A stretch of 64,000 nt of DNA from Rhodospirillales bacterium. Its GTDB lineage: Bacteria > Pseudomonadota > Alphaproteobacteria > Rhodospirillales > JAPHRK01. The translations under genes and the position numbers were made by a program. Location: the NCBI GenBank assembly GCA_026196105.1, contig JAPHRK010000031.1, forward strand, positions 48,719 through 112,718. Direction: 5' to 3'. Positions 39,492 to 51,349 of this stretch are shown here, piece after piece (position 1 is the first letter of the stretch; each line of letters starts with the position of its first letter). Below the pieces are notes generated by a model. That model was not told where the DNA came from and ran no database searches. It saw only the letters and a program-made list of their open reading frames with translations.

Positions 39492-39772
39492 CGGATTTTT
39501 CCATCAAGTATTTCTGATACTGTAGTATGACGTTTTATATTGTAACAGTTAAAATATAATCATGGGATGAATGACAAACAGTGATACCCATCACTCACTT
39601 GTGGGAATTTTAGATTAAATTGATTATCCAACATCTCATTTAAGGAAAATATTGTTTATTTTCAGTGTACTAAGAAATTATTAATAAACAAGAACCGTAA
39701 TTTTACGACAAACCAATCAACTTAACAGGCACCAACAAGAATAATGTTTTGATCTTGAGGAAACATTCTTGG

Positions 39773-40630
39773 TTACTTTGTTACTGAGTTCCATAGGGTT
39801 AAGGCTTGTTTTGCAGCAGCGACATCATGCACGCGAAAAATTTTTGCTCCTTGTTGGTAGGCTGCGATGTTTAGAGCAATAGTTCCTGGCTCTCGATTTT
39901 TCGGCCCGTCAATTCCAGCAATCCGACCGATCATACTCTTGCGGGAAATTCCTATTAGAATAGCACAGCCGATGTTTTTAAACCCTGAAAGGTTTTTAAG
40001 GAGGGCGAGGTTATGGTCATCGTTTTTACCAAAGCCTATGCCGGGGTCTATCGCAATTCTATTCTTCTCAATTCCAGCCTCAACGCAGGCTTTCACCCGC
40101 TCTTCTAGGTAACCATAAACCTCTTCAACGACATTTTCATAGTAAGGCTCTTGCTGCATGGTGCCAGGGCTACCAACCATGTGCATAAGCACAACACTGG
40201 CCTTTGAATTTGAAACGACAGACAAAGCGTCTGGGTCGTGGGTCAGGGCCGTAACGTCATTAACAATTACCGCCCCTGCTTCAAGAGCAGCAGACATCGT
40301 GGCAGCATTTCGGCTATCGACAGAAACCACAGCTCCCTTGGAAGCAAGTTCTCTGATAACAGGCACCACACGCTGTTCTTCCTCTTGGGGGGAAACTGGC
40401 ACAGCACCAGGACGGGTGGACTCTCCACCGACATCAAGGATATGAGCCCCCTCCTCCCAAAGCTTTAAGCCCTGAGCAACAGCTTTCTCCGTATCACTAA
40501 AATCTCCCCCATCGGAAAAACTATCCGGGGTGACATTAACGATTCCCATTAAGGTTTGTTGAGAAGAAGATTGCCCCTCAAACAGGAAACCCCGCTCTGA
40601 AGCAGCGGGGTTTTCTTTATTCATTGGCAT
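39773..40630 (-). CDS. folP: Dihydropteroate synthase
   Basis: LMGIVNVTPDSFSDGGDF; GESTRPGA. Confidence 0.96.
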   Translation of the reverse strand: MPMNKENPAASERGFLFEGQSSSQQTLMGIVNVTPDSFSDGGDFSDTEKAVAQGLKLWEEGAHILDVGGESTRPGAVPVSPQEEEQRVVPVIRELASKGAVVSVDSRNAATMSAALEAGAVIVNDVTALTHDPDALSVVSNSKASVVLMHMVGSPGTMQQEPYYENVVEEVYGYLEERVKACVEAGIEKNRIAIDPGIGFGKNDDHNLALLKNLSGFKNIGCAILIGISRKSMIGRIAGIDGPKNREPGTIALNIAAYQQGAKIFRVHDVAAAKQALTLWNSVTK

Positions 40631-40636
40631 TGTAGC

Positions 40637-42562
40637 TTAACCTTCAGGAACCGGATCAGCACCAAAGCCACCATCTTTTTTCGGCTTGCTACCGCTGTTT
40701 GGAATAGAAGATCGGCGACCGCCTTCTTGGGGAGGTTCATCATCATATTCTTTACGGTTCAGGGTTTCGCCTTTGAGCAAGATATCAATATCATCCCCTG
40801 ACAAGGTTTCGTATTGCAGGAGCCCTTGGGCCAGAATTTCCAACTGGTCATTATGATCAGTTAGGATTTTTCGCGCACCTTCGTAGCCTTCTTCAACAAT
40901 ACGACGCACTTCAGAATCAATTGTAGCAGCCGTCGTTTGTGAAACGTTTTGTGATTGAGCAACAGAGTGGCCGAGGAAAACTTCTTGCTGGTTTTCACCA
41001 TAAGTCAGAGGGCCGAGCTTTTCAGACATGCCCCATTCCGTCACCATACGGCGAGCCATATCAGTAGCCATTTTGATATCGCTTGACGCGCCAGTGGTTA
41101 CTTTCTCAGGACCAAAAATCAATTCTTCAGCAATACGGCCACCCATAGCAACAACAAGATCAGCTTTAAGCTTAGCAACAGAAACCGAAATCCGGTCTCC
41201 TTCAGGTAAGCGCATCACCATTCCCAGAGCACGACCCCGAGGAATAATGGTAGCTTTATGAATAGGGTCAGATTCTTCGCTGTGATGGGCACAGATAGCG
41301 TGTCCGGCTTCGTGATAAGCAGTAAGCTTTTTCTCTTCGTCTGACATAACCATAGAGCGGCGTTCTGCCCCCATCATGACTTTGTCTTTGGCTTCTTCAA
41401 ATTCATTCATGGTGACCATGCGTTTGCCCCAGCGGGCAGCCAGCAAAGCCGCTTCGTTGACGAGGTTGGCAAGATCAGCACCAGAGAAACCAGGCGTTCC
41501 ACGGGCAATGGTGCGGGCATTGACATCGGGAGCCAAAGGCACTTTGCGCATGTGAACTTTAAGGATTTTCTCACGACCAATAATATCGGGATTAGGCACA
41601 ACCACTTGACGGTCAAAACGGCCAGGACGCAACAAAGCCGGGTCAAGAACATCAGGACGGTTAGTCGCTGCAATCAGGATAACCCCTTCATTAGCTTCAA
41701 AACCATCCATCTCGACCAGCAACTGGTTCAAGGTTTGCTCACGTTCATCATTACCACCGCCAAGACCGGCACCACGATGACGACCGACAGCATCGATTTC
41801 ATCAATGAAGATAATACATGGAGCGTTTTTCTTGCCTTGTTCGAACATATCGCGGACACGGCTCGCGCCAACACCTACGAACATTTCTACAAAGTCAGAG
41901 CCGGAAATGGTAAAGAAGGGAACGTTTGCTTCACCCGCGATGGCACGAGCCAACAAGGTTTTACCTGTTCCTGGGGGGCCTACGAGCAAGCAACCTTTGG
42001 GGATTTTACCGCCAAGGCGCTGGAATTTTTGTGGGTCTTTTAAGAACTCAACAATTTCTTCAAGCTCAGTTTTGGCTTCATCAATTCCGGCAACATCTTC
42101 AAAGGTCACCCGGCCTTGTTTTTCAGTCAGCATCCGCGCTTTAGATTTACCAAAGCCCATGGCTTTGCCACCGCCGCCTTGCATTTGGCGCATGAAGAAA
42201 ATCCACACACCGATCAGGAGCAACATTGGGAACCAGGAAATCAACACACCAAAGAGAGAAGGAACCCCTTCCTCTGTCGGCTGAGCCGTCACCCGAACCC
42301 CGTTCTTGGTGAGATTAGGCACCAAAGTTGGATCATCAGGAGTATAGGTTTGGAATGAACGACCATCTTTGTAGTGCCCGGTAACCGTATTTCCTTGGAT
42401 TGTCACATCCATAACTTCGCCGCTCTCAACTGAGCCTAAGAAGTCAGAAAAGGCCAGTGATGTTTGTGGCCCCCGTGTCGATGCACCTTGAAAAAGGTTG
42501 AACAACGCGAAAACCAGTAGCGCTATAATAATCCAGAGCGCCATATTCTTGCTGAAGTTCAC
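40637..42562 (-). CDS. ftsH: ATP-dependent zinc metalloprotease FtsH
   Basis: [51 protein letters not shown]. Confidence 0.98.
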   Translation of the reverse strand: MNFSKNMALWIIIALLVFALFNLFQGASTRGPQTSLAFSDFLGSVESGEVMDVTIQGNTVTGHYKDGRSFQTYTPDDPTLVPNLTKNGVRVTAQPTEEGVPSLFGVLISWFPMLLLIGVWIFFMRQMQGGGGKAMGFGKSKARMLTEKQGRVTFEDVAGIDEAKTELEEIVEFLKDPQKFQRLGGKIPKGCLLVGPPGTGKTLLARAIAGEANVPFFTISGSDFVEMFVGVGASRVRDMFEQGKKNAPCIIFIDEIDAVGRHRGAGLGGGNDEREQTLNQLLVEMDGFEANEGVILIAATNRPDVLDPALLRPGRFDRQVVVPNPDIIGREKILKVHMRKVPLAPDVNARTIARGTPGFSGADLANLVNEAALLAARWGKRMVTMNEFEEAKDKVMMGAERRSMVMSDEEKKLTAYHEAGHAICAHHSEESDPIHKATIIPRGRALGMVMRLPEGDRISVSVAKLKADLVVAMGGRIAEELIFGPEKVTTGASSDIKMATDMARRMVTEWGMSEKLGPLTYGENQQEVFLGHSVAQSQNVSQTTAATIDSEVRRIVEEGYEGARKILTDHNDQLEILAQGLLQYETLSGDDIDILLKGETLNRKEYDDEPPQEGGRRSSIPNSGSKPKKDGGFGADPVPEG

Positions 42563-42669
42563 AGTGGTGGTCCTTCCGTAATCTGGCCTAAGCCATTTTT
42601 GTTCATGTCACCGCAACTCTCACGGCTTTTAAAATCTCATATGTTTTAAAACATAGTATGCCTGTTCTG

Positions 42670-43962
42670 TTAAGCAAGACGCAATCCTATGCCAAGGAGC
42701 GGATGAGCCGGAGAAAAGGCCATTTCTGCCACTTTTCTTGGGCTTTCACCACTTCCGCCCCGTATATACCCAAGGAGAGGCGCCGCTAACAGCCCTTTTT
42801 CATCCCAACAAGCGGGTAAAGTGATTAAAGCGGCCCGCATGACCTGGAAAGGAACAGTTTGTTCTTGTTTTAACTGAGCTAATCCTTCCTCACCAAGAGG
42901 CCGAAGAGTGAATGTTTCAAAAGCGGTAACCTTATAGCGTCGGTCCCAATGAATAACTTCTCCTGGCAAAACCTCATGATCCTGTGGAAAATTTCGATTT
43001 TCTCGCCAAATTGAAAGCAAATCCCTTTTCCGGCTTACGACACATCGCCCTAGCGTCCCTCTTGTTTTATTCTTTTTACTAATTAGGTTTTCAAAAAGGG
43101 CCTTCATATTTTTCCGACGTGGGCCGTAAATTCCCCCACCAACGGACAAAATGATTCTAGATAGGGCGCTTTCATCTATATTTGTGAGGTTTGAAAGCCC
43201 TACTTCTGCATAGCCGAAAGGGTGAAAGAAGGTGCTTTTTGCAAGTTCTCGTGCAATAGCCTCTTCTTTTTCTCTACGCAATAGGTGCAAAGCGTCAAAA
43301 TCACCTTCACCACTCTGTGCTGATTTCCTAACCCGAACTCGTTCAAAGCAACTGTCCTCATTACTGGGATCATCAATCCATTCTTGAGCCAATTCCTTTA
43401 AGGTCGCCGTAATGGTTTCTCGGTCCACGCCTAACAAAGGGCGTAACAAACGTAAATTTCTGGTTTCGATAACAGGCGCCATGGCTGCCAAACCATCAGG
43501 GCCACTGCCTTTATTTTTGCGGAGCTGATAAGTTTCCTTCTGATCATCAAAATGATGCCCCAAGAGAAGGTGGAGAATATTTTGAGATCGACACCATTCC
43601 TCCAGAAGTCTGTACCGGGCTTTGCGAGCCTGTTCCTGAAGAGCTGACGAGGGTTTCTCGCCTTGCCATGTGAGTGTGTGGTGCTCGATATTCCGTTCAG
43701 CCATCCAAGTTTTAACCTGGCCAGCTTCTTTGGCTGAACCAGAGCGCAGGCCATGATCTACTGTCAAAGTGACCAGTTTTCCCTTTTGGGCATCGGTCCA
43801 ACTTTTGGCTAGAAGAGCCAGAGCAAGGCTATCGCGCCCACCAGATAGGGCGACGGCTAAAGTCGGGGAATATTCATAAGGTGCAAAGGCTGCCATGGCC
43901 TTTGCAAAACAGGAGTCCGTGAGGGGCGTTGTCGCCCTAACACCCATTCCGTTTCTTTTCAC
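42670..43962 (-). CDS. tilS: tRNA(Ile)-lysidine synthetase
   Basis: LAVALSGGRDSLALALLA PP-loop; adjacent to ftsH. Confidence 0.93.
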   Translation of the reverse strand: MKRNGMGVRATTPLTDSCFAKAMAAFAPYEYSPTLAVALSGGRDSLALALLAKSWTDAQKGKLVTLTVDHGLRSGSAKEAGQVKTWMAERNIEHHTLTWQGEKPSSALQEQARKARYRLLEEWCRSQNILHLLLGHHFDDQKETYQLRKNKGSGPDGLAAMAPVIETRNLRLLRPLLGVDRETITATLKELAQEWIDDPSNEDSCFERVRVRKSAQSGEGDFDALHLLRREKEEAIARELAKSTFFHPFGYAEVGLSNLTNIDESALSRIILSVGGGIYGPRRKNMKALFENLISKKNKTRGTLGRCVVSRKRDLLSIWRENRNFPQDHEVLPGEVIHWDRRYKVTAFETFTLRPLGEEGLAQLKQEQTVPFQVMRAALITLPACWDEKGLLAAPLLGYIRGGSGESPRKVAEMAFSPAHPLLGIGLRLA

Positions 43963-44962
43963 GATCGGAGGCTTTTTTGATTTTGCTTGGTGCTCTGGGG
44001 AACTCTTTTCCTAATTTTGAAAAGGTCGCACAGGCTTCCCGTTTCTTATCTAAATTCCCAAGAGCCATACCAAGTTTTAACAAACCATCAGCAGCTTTAT
44101 TACCTTTGGGATCGAGGCGGTAACCTTCTAGGAAAATTTCTGCCGATTTAAGATAATCCCCTCGCACATAATGGGTTTCACCCAACCAGTAGCGGGCATT
44201 GCCAGCCAATTTATCTTTGGGATTGTCTTTAAGGAATTCGGTGAGGGCAACTTCTGCTTCATCAAAATTACCCGTCATCAAAAATTTGCGTGCGTTGTTA
44301 TACTGCTCAGCTACTGTAAGGGTTTTTGGTGCTGCAACTTGTGTAGCATTTGGGGGAGCTTTAGCAACAACTGTCGGTTTTGCCTGCTGTGTTTGAGCTA
44401 TAGCCTTTGCCTCAACCTCCTGAGTGGGAGGGGCGTTATCACTAACCGCTTTTAGCTCTTCTTCCGTCACTTGCCCAAATGTCGATGGTTTAGAGCCACC
44501 TTGAAGAGTTGTTGTTGGAATTTCCTTCGTCACCCCTTGAGTCGGTGGAATTTTAGCTACGCGAGGAGTGCCTCCTTGCGCAACAGCTCCTTGACCAGCA
44601 GCAGAAAGGCGGAAATCGATATCAGACATCAATTTGTCAATACGAGCATTCATCATTTGGATATCGTGAGCGAGAGACTCCACCGTTCCGGCGAGATTCC
44701 TCATCTCACTTTCCAATTCCCCCATGCGTACTCCGGCTTGGGCTGCACCAAGGCCTGAACCACTAGCAACAGCTGAAGCTGGGGGTGTCTGCCCTTTATA
44801 AACGGTAAGATTGAGGGTCTTAATATCCCGTTCGAGCCGCAACATGCGATCAATAACGGATTGCAAATCACTGTTTTGTGCTTTGGCAATTTGTGGAACA
44901 CTTATTGTTGCTAAGAGTCCAACCGCAAAAATGAAAGCAAATTTGCCCCAAGAACTTTTCAT
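43937..44962 (-). CDS. cpoB: Tol-Pal system coordinator CpoB/YbgF
   Basis: N-terminal coiled coil and TPR repeats (EQYNNARKFLMTGNFDEAEVALTEFLKDNPKDKLAGNARYWLGETHYVRGDY). Confidence 0.93.
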   Translation of the reverse strand: MKSSWGKFAFIFAVGLLATISVPQIAKAQNSDLQSVIDRMLRLERDIKTLNLTVYKGQTPPASAVASGSGLGAAQAGVRMGELESEMRNLAGTVESLAHDIQMMNARIDKLMSDIDFRLSAAGQGAVAQGGTPRVAKIPPTQGVTKEIPTTTLQGGSKPSTFGQVTEEELKAVSDNAPPTQEVEAKAIAQTQQAKPTVVAKAPPNATQVAAPKTLTVAEQYNNARKFLMTGNFDEAEVALTEFLKDNPKDKLAGNARYWLGETHYVRGDYLKSAEIFLEGYRLDPKGNKAADGLLKLGMALGNLDKKREACATFSKLGKEFPRAPSKIKKASDREKKRNGC

Positions 44963-45089
44963 CGGGATATCCTCAAATACCATACCAAAACCAGGAAGAG
45001 CTTACTATTTATCGACAAACAGGCAAAATTAAGGCGCGTACCTAGCGAGGCACACGCCTTAACTTATCAATAAACTCGTTACGACCTCA

Positions 45090-45578
45090 TTACTTGAGGA
45101 TGGTAACAGAGCGCCTGTTTTGTGACCATGCGGCGTCTTCGTGGCCAAGAGCAACTGGACGTTCTTTACCGTAAGAGACGGTTGAGATGCGGCTGGAGCT
45201 AACGCCAAGAGCAACCAAGTAGTCTTTAACGGAGTTTGCACGACGTTCGCCGAGTGCCAAGTTGTACTCACGGGTGCCCCGTTCATCACAATGGCCTTCA
45301 ACAACGATGGTTTTGTCCGAATACTTCTTCAACCAAGCAGCTTGTCCTTGGAGAACTCTTTGAGCGTCGCTATTGACGTTGTATTTGTCATAACCAAAGA
45401 ATACGCGGTCACCAACTGCGATAACCAAGTGCTCTTGACTACCAAGAACCGGACCGGAGCTTGATGAAGCAGTCATTTTGTCGCCGCTGCCATCAGTGGT
45501 CGCAGCTTTCTCAGGTGCGGTTTCACAAGCAGCCAGAAGAGCTGTTGCAGCGATGATGCTCAATACTTTTAAACGCAT
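45090..45578 (-). CDS. pal: Peptidoglycan-associated lipoprotein Pal
   Basis: Lipobox LLAAC; OmpA-like VEGHCDERGTREYNLALGERRANSVKDYL. Confidence 0.97.
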   Translation of the reverse strand: MRLKVLSIIAATALLAACETAPEKAATTDGSGDKMTASSSSGPVLGSQEHLVIAVGDRVFFGYDKYNVNSDAQRVLQGQAAWLKKYSDKTIVVEGHCDERGTREYNLALGERRANSVKDYLVALGVSSSRISTVSYGKERPVALGHEDAAWSQNRRSVTILK

Positions 45579-45772
45579 TTATAATCCCCCTTAGACGGAG
45601 TTAAATTTATCAAACCTAATTATGTTACAGGCTGTAACCAGACCAAAACCCCTTCGTACAACCTGAAACATCGAAATCCTTGAGAGAAAATATCCGAACT
45701 TGGACCCTCTTTGCAACCTGGATTAAACGCAAAGCCTACTTTTCTCAGAAATTTGACTATATTATTGATCTA

Positions 45773-47110
45773 TCAAGGAATCAAGGGGGACCACGCCGGG
45801 TCCGAAGCGCCAACAGGAGTCTTGATTTGCCGCTCGTTGTATCCAGTTAGATCAATGGTATAAAGTTTTGACCTCACATCTCCCTTTTTACCAACAGGTG
45901 TTTCCCTAAAGAAGGTAATCACACGACCATTTGGTGCCCATGTCGGTGATTCTACCAAGAATCCGTTTGAAAGGATTCGTTCACCACTTCCATCAGGGCG
46001 CATCACCCCGATGGAAAACACCCCACCTGTAAACTTGGTAAAGGCGATCAGATCACCCCGTGGAGACCACACAGGCGTTGCATAACGCCCTTTTCCAAAG
46101 CTTATACGCTTAACACCGCTACCATCTGAGCGCATAACATAAATCTGTTGAGTGCCCCCGCGGTCGGAGTTGAAGGTGACAAACTTCCCATCAGGAGAAT
46201 AGCTCGGTGAAGTATCAATCGCGCTGTGTTTTGTTAACCTTTTTACTCGCCGCGTCCGTAAGTCCATAGCATAGATTTCTGAGTTGCCATCCTTAGCCAT
46301 ACTCATGATCACGCTGTTGCCATCAGGGGCAAAACGAGGCGCAAAGGTCATGCCTGGGAAGTCGCCTAAAAGCTCTTGGCGACCCGAATCAATATTGAAA
46401 ATATAAACACGCGGTGTGTCATTAAAATATGACATATAGGTGATTTCTTGCAGAGTCGGAGAGAATCGGGGGGTTAAAACAAGGTTGCTGCCATCAGTCA
46501 GGAACCGATGGTTAGCACCATCCTGATCCATAATGGCAAGGCGTTTGATCCGATTAATTGGTGAGCCGGTTTCAGAAATATAAACTATACGGGTATCGAA
46601 ATACCCTGTCTCACCTGTAATCCGTTTATAAATCGCATCGGCAATTATGTGAGAAATCCGACGCCAGTTCTCGGGAACTGTGTAATAAGCCAGCCCGACC
46701 ATTTGTTGTTCAGCGAACACATCCCAAAGGCGGAACTCTACGCGCAAGCGACCATCAGGAGCCATTTTTGCACGGCCTTGCAATAATGCCTGAGCATTAA
46801 TGATCCGCCAATCCCCAAACCGAGGCAATGTCCGCATTTGTGCCTGGCTTTGAATAAAGGCTTTTTTATCTATGGGTTTGAAAAGACCAGAACGCTCGAG
46901 ATCAGCCGCAATCACCGCTGCGACATTACGCCCGTGAACTTTATCAACGGCGCTATCACCGACAAAATCTGTAATGGCGATGGGAAGAGCTTCGACCTTA
47001 CCTTGCGTAATATCAATTTTCAGTTCAGCAAAGGCTGATTGTCCACCAACAAACACGGTCAGGGCAGCAAAAGTTACGGCGACAAACAATTTTCTCATCA
47101 ACATTCCCAT
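45773..47110 (-). CDS. tolB: Tol-Pal system translocation protein TolB
   Basis: WD40-like beta propeller repeats; position between pal and tolA. Confidence 0.97.
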   Translation of the reverse strand: MGMLMRKLFVAVTFAALTVFVGGQSAFAELKIDITQGKVEALPIAITDFVGDSAVDKVHGRNVAAVIAADLERSGLFKPIDKKAFIQSQAQMRTLPRFGDWRIINAQALLQGRAKMAPDGRLRVEFRLWDVFAEQQMVGLAYYTVPENWRRISHIIADAIYKRITGETGYFDTRIVYISETGSPINRIKRLAIMDQDGANHRFLTDGSNLVLTPRFSPTLQEITYMSYFNDTPRVYIFNIDSGRQELLGDFPGMTFAPRFAPDGNSVIMSMAKDGNSEIYAMDLRTRRVKRLTKHSAIDTSPSYSPDGKFVTFNSDRGGTQQIYVMRSDGSGVKRISFGKGRYATPVWSPRGDLIAFTKFTGGVFSIGVMRPDGSGERILSNGFLVESPTWAPNGRVITFFRETPVGKKGDVRSKLYTIDLTGYNERQIKTPVGASDPAWSPLIP

Positions 47111-47114
47111 TTCC

Positions 47115-48014
47115 TCATTGGCCGAACATTTCTTTCGGATTAAACCTTAACGTCATAGATTTCCAGCGATCATATTTATCAAGTGGTAATTTGAACGGTT
47201 GGCAGCGAGGATTCAAGACCGCACGAAAAGCACTCTCGGCAGCCGCCCGATAAAATGAGTCACTAGACATGCGCGAACTATTTTTAATTTCTGCCGTTCG
47301 CACCTTACCATCTGGGTTCATCACTACAGCAATTTCAATAATTAAATTCTCCGCATCCTTTGCACCAGCAGGTAAACTCCAGCATTGAGCAATCTGGTGT
47401 CGCACAGCGTCGATCTCACTCAAAGTTATCGGTTTTGAGTGATCCATAGGCTTATCTGAAGAAGCTAAAACTTTAGCAATTTCTTGCTCGAAATCTTTTT
47501 TTGGTTCCTGTTTCTTCTTCGGTGCTGGCTTCGCAGGCTCTTGGCGCATTTGCTCTAAACTCTTGAGAACCGAAGCAAAGGCATCCGGTGGCTTAGGTTT
47601 ACGCTTAGGCTTTGCTTTAGCCAACCGTTGCGGCGCCTTTGGTTTAGGCTTCGCTACAGGCTCAGGCTTAGGTTCCGGCTTAGGTTTGGGTTTAGGCTTA
47701 GGTTTTGACTCTATGGGCAATGCAACAGCTTCAGGCTCCGGCTCTGGGGTTGGCGGCGGTGGTGGTGGCGCTTCAGCTTTTGTTGGCGGAGGCGGAGGTG
47801 GTGGAGTTTCTTTCTTGGGCTCAGCTTTTGGAGGTTCTGGTTTCGGTTTGGGTTTAGCTGCTGGTAAGTTAGTTTGTTCAGCAATATCCACCAACTCAAC
47901 AATCACTGGCGCTTCCACCAGCAATTCATCACTGCGAAGCAAAGGGATACCGAAATAACTCAGCACCACAACTACGCTGTGGATCAACAAGGAGATGATG
48001 ACACTTTTGCCCAT
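47115..48014 (-). CDS. tolA: TolA, Pro/Lys-rich with TonB-like C-terminal domain
   Basis: One N-terminal TM, P/K/E-rich linker, C-terminal TonB/TolA-like domain; tolQ-R-A-B context. Confidence 0.92.
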   Translation of the reverse strand: MGKSVIISLLIHSVVVVLSYFGIPLLRSDELLVEAPVIVELVDIAEQTNLPAAKPKPKPEPPKAEPKKETPPPPPPPTKAEAPPPPPPTPEPEPEAVALPIESKPKPKPKPKPEPKPEPVAKPKPKAPQRLAKAKPKRKPKPPDAFASVLKSLEQMRQEPAKPAPKKKQEPKKDFEQEIAKVLASSDKPMDHSKPITLSEIDAVRHQIAQCWSLPAGAKDAENLIIEIAVVMNPDGKVRTAEIKNSSRMSSDSFYRAAAESAFRAVLNPRCQPFKLPLDKYDRWKSMTLRFNPKEMFGQ

Positions 48015-48024
48015 GGTTCTTAAG

Positions 48025-48471
48025 TTACTTCTTTTTCTCTGTTGGCAATTTAGTTACCAGAGCTACTTTTTTGAAGCCTGCCGCATTAATCGCCCCCATA
48101 ACCTTCATTACCCGACCATAGTTTATATTGGCATCCCCACGGACAAAAATACGGATATCAGGGTTATTACCTGTTACCGCCATCAATCGGGCCCCTAAAG
48201 CATTCAAATTGACAGAGGTATCTTGCAAGAAAATACGCCCAGTTTTATCCACTGAAACAGATAATGGTTCATCGTCACCTTGGATGACTGCGGCCTTGGT
48301 CTTGGGCAAATCAACCTGCACGCCAACAGTCAACAACGGAGCTGTCACCATGAAAATCACCAACAGAACCAGCATCACGTCAACCATAGGCGTGACATTA
48401 ATCTCAGCTATTGCAGTATAACCCCGCCGTCCGCCTTTTCGTTTTCCTCCGCCGTTAGTACCCATAGACAT
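48025..48471 (-). CDS. tolR: TolR
   Basis: INVTPMVDVMLVLLVIFMVTAPLLTVGVQVDLP. Confidence 0.96.
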   Translation of the reverse strand: MSMGTNGGGKRKGGRRGYTAIAEINVTPMVDVMLVLLVIFMVTAPLLTVGVQVDLPKTKAAVIQGDDEPLSVSVDKTGRIFLQDTSVNLNALGARLMAVTGNNPDIRIFVRGDANINYGRVMKVMGAINAAGFKKVALVTKLPTEKKK

Positions 48472-48473
48472 GA

Positions 48474-49226
48474 TTAGTGCACCTCGTCAGAAGAGGGGCG
48501 GACTTCATCCATTTGCCGTGACAAGATTGCGGAAAATTCACCAGCGAATGTTTCAAGCCGGCCGGCATAACGGTCTAAATCTCGAGAAATTTTGTTGTAA
48601 GCGACCACAGCAGGAATAGCTGCGACCAATCCGAGGGCTGTTGCAAACAAGGCCTCAGCAATCCCCGGAGCTACGACAGCGAGGCTAGTGCTTTTGGTGG
48701 TCGCAATGGCTTGGAAGCTGTTCATGATGCCCCAAACAGTACCGAACAATCCGATAAAGGGGGCGGTTGATCCTGTTGATGCCAGGAAGGTCATGTAACG
48801 CTCAACCCGGTCCATCTCGCGGGTCACTGTAATCTGCATAACCCGTTCAATACGATCAGCAAGGCTTTCACGCATGCTATCACTACGGCTGCCTGTACGT
48901 TGATGGGTGGTGCGCCATTCCCGCATTGCCGTGGCAAAAACCGCCGTCATCGGATCACCAGGATTATTCCCAATACGGTCAAAAAGAGCTTCCAAAGAAC
49001 CACCAGACCAAAATTCACTTTCAAACTTAGTGGCTTTAGAATTTAAGCGTTTAAGTTTAAAGGTTTTCTCAAAAATAATTGCCCAACTCCATACGGAAGC
49101 AACAACGAGAAGAATCATCACGCCTTTAACAATGAGATCCGCTCGCAAAAACAGGGCCAGCATGGAGAGGTCCTGGGCGGCAACGTTACCCCCTAAATTA
49201 ACCGCATCGATAACAGTATTTTCCAT
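48474..49226 (-). CDS. tolQ: TolQ
   Basis: MotA/TolQ/ExbB: FLASTGSTAPFIGLFGTVWGIMNSFQAI. Confidence 0.97.
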   Translation of the reverse strand: MENTVIDAVNLGGNVAAQDLSMLALFLRADLIVKGVMILLVVASVWSWAIIFEKTFKLKRLNSKATKFESEFWSGGSLEALFDRIGNNPGDPMTAVFATAMREWRTTHQRTGSRSDSMRESLADRIERVMQITVTREMDRVERYMTFLASTGSTAPFIGLFGTVWGIMNSFQAIATTKSTSLAVVAPGIAEALFATALGLVAAIPAVVAYNKISRDLDRYAGRLETFAGEFSAILSRQMDEVRPSSDEVH

Positions 49227-49229
49227 AAC

Positions 49230-49673
49230 TTAACTCTCAGTTTCTAAATAATATTCTTTTAAGGTATCGCGCACATTCTGAGGAATGCGCGCCGGGCGCC
49301 CATCTGATTTAATCACCACACAACGCACATCAACTTTAACCAGCAATTCCCCATCACGGTAAATGCCTTGCCGCATGCTCATACTTGCGCCTTTAAGTTC
49401 AGATACAATGGTTCGAACTTCTAAAGCCTCATCAAGACGGGCAGGAGAAATATAGTCAATCTCACAACGTCTGATTGCCCAATCCACCCCATGCTTTTTC
49501 TTCATTTCCCCGTGATCTAAATAGACCAAGCGCAGAAACTCTGTTCGTCCCCGTTCCGCAAATCTCAAATAATTGCCGTAATAGACGATTTGAGCCGCAT
49601 CGGTGTCTTCGTAATAAACCCGAACAGGGAACACATGCTCTTTACCTTCAAAATGTCCCGAAATATCACTCAT
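49230..49673 (-). CDS. ybgC: YbgC acyl-CoA thioesterase
   Basis: RVYYEDTDAAQIVYYGNYLRFAERGRTEFLR. Confidence 0.95.
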   Translation of the reverse strand: MSDISGHFEGKEHVFPVRVYYEDTDAAQIVYYGNYLRFAERGRTEFLRLVYLDHGEMKKKHGVDWAIRRCEIDYISPARLDEALEVRTIVSELKGASMSMRQGIYRDGELLVKVDVRCVVIKSDGRPARIPQNVRDTLKEYYLETES

Positions 49674-50713
49674 TAATTTTCCACATTATCTTCAAACAAA
49701 TCCGGTATATCCCGCCCTTTTGGAGCGGATAGCCCCAAGTGTTTATACGCTTTATCCGCCAGCATCCGTCCTCTTGGTGTCCGCATCAACAATCCCATTT
49801 GCATCAAGTACGGCTCAACAACCTCCTCAATGGTATCGCGCTGTTCAGACAAAGCTGCTGCCATGGTTTCAACCCCTACTGGGCCTCCGCGATAATTATC
49901 TGCAATGCAGGATAAATATCGACGATCCATAGAATCCAACCCAATTTTGTCGACTTCAAGGCGGTTTAAAGCTCTATCAGCATTTTCTGCATCAATAGAT
50001 TCAACCCCACCAACAGAAGCAAAATCCCGAACCCGACGCAATAGGCGCCCTGCAACACGAGGAGTTCCCCGTGAGCGCCGAGCAATTTCGGTCGCGCCAT
50101 CCTCAGTCAGGTTTGCACCAAGCACTCCTGCCCCGCGACGGATAATCCCTTTAAGTTCTTCTTCAGAATAAAAATTAAGCCGCAAGGGAATACCAAAACG
50201 ATCTCTTAATGGTGTGGTAATTAACCCTGACCGGGTCGTCGCCCCAACCAAAGTGAAGGGGTTAAGGTCAATCCGAATAGAACGAGCCGCCGGACCTTCA
50301 CCAATGATTAAATCCAGTTGAAAGTCCTCCATAGCAGGATAAAGCACTTCTTCTATGGCAGGACTAAGGCGATGTATTTCATCAATGAAAAGAACGTCAC
50401 GAGGTTCTAAATTGGTCAACAGGGCTGCAAGATCGCCAGCTTTAGCCAGAACAGGCCCTGATGTTGCACGAAAACCAACTCCTAATTCACGAGCAACGAT
50501 TTGTGCCAAGGTGGTTTTGCCTAAGCCTGGAGGACCATAAAGCAAAACGTGATCCATAGCTTCGCCACGAGATTGGGCTGCCTGAACAAAAACACGTAAA
50601 TTTTCACAAGCCTGTCGCTGCCCAGTGAAATCATCTAGGGTAAGCGGGCGTAGAGAACCTTCACCAGTATCAGCAGTCCCCTGCTCTGTCCCTATGACCC
50701 GTTCTTCTTCCAT
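49673..50713 (-). CDS. ruvB: Holliday junction helicase RuvB
   Basis: [40 protein letters not shown]. Confidence 0.98.
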   Translation of the reverse strand: MEEERVIGTEQGTADTGEGSLRPLTLDDFTGQRQACENLRVFVQAAQSRGEAMDHVLLYGPPGLGKTTLAQIVARELGVGFRATSGPVLAKAGDLAALLTNLEPRDVLFIDEIHRLSPAIEEVLYPAMEDFQLDLIIGEGPAARSIRIDLNPFTLVGATTRSGLITTPLRDRFGIPLRLNFYSEEELKGIIRRGAGVLGANLTEDGATEIARRSRGTPRVAGRLLRRVRDFASVGGVESIDAENADRALNRLEVDKIGLDSMDRRYLSCIADNYRGGPVGVETMAAALSEQRDTIEEVVEPYLMQMGLLMRTPRGRMLADKAYKHLGLSAPKGRDIPDLFEDNVEN

Positions 50714-51349
50714 CTAAAACCCTTTTGGACCGAGTTCTTTCAGTCCTTGTTTAATCAGCTTATCAACCGTGGCGTCATCCCCAAAGGCTGCAGCGGCCTG
50801 AGTAACGACACTAAGGGCTTCACTCCTACCGTATCCAAGGTTAACCAATGCTGAAGCCGCTTCCATTGTTACTGCTGGTGACGTTCCTGCTGTTGTTTTT
50901 TCTGACACTTCAGCAGACAAAGTTGTTCCAACACTACCTAAAGCAATGGCTCCAGCTTTTTCCTTAAGCTCAGTCAATATCCGTGTCGCGACTTTGGGAC
51001 CAACCCCATTGGCCCTCGTAATCGCCGCTTTATCTTGAGCTGCGATTGCCTGCATGATTTGATCAGGTGAGAGAACGCCCAAAATTGCTAAGCCCACTTT
51101 AGCTCCTACACCCTGCACGGTGATCAGCAACCGATACCAATCACGCTCAACTGAATCGATAAAACCATAAAGGTGGAATTGATCTTCACGGACATGGGTT
51201 TCAACAAACACTCGAACGGCTTCTCCTACACCGGGGAATTTTGACAAGGTTCTGTTAGAACAAAATACCAGATAACCAACGCCGCCGACATCAATAACGG
51301 CCCAGCCTTCACCTGATGAATCTAAAGTACCACTCAGTTTCGCAATCAT
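50714..51349 (-). CDS. ruvA: Holliday junction protein RuvA
   Basis: [34 protein letters not shown]-track start 51418 is over-extended. Confidence 0.96.
   Translation of the reverse strand: MIAKLSGTLDSSGEGWAVIDVGGVGYLVFCSNRTLSKFPGVGEAVRVFVETHVREDQFHLYGFIDSVERDWYRLLITVQGVGAKVGLAILGVLSPDQIMQAIAAQDKAAITRANGVGPKVATRILTELKEKAGAIALGSVGTTLSAEVSEKTTAGTSPAVTMEAASALVNLGYGRSEALSVVTQAAAAFGDDATVDKLIKQGLKELGPKGF

Noticed and set aside
41552-42043. 163-aa plus-strand ORF (also 41805-42284)
   Set aside because: Antisense to ftsH with no recognisable domain; ftsH coding evidence is unambiguous.
45624-45638. Palindrome gttacag-g-ctgtaac between tolB and pal
   Set aside because: Short isolated palindrome with no second copy noticed and no obvious promoter context; too weak to call an operator.
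47563-47958. 131-aa Gly-rich plus-strand ORF
   Set aside because: Antisense of the TolA Pro/Lys-rich linker; low-complexity artefact.
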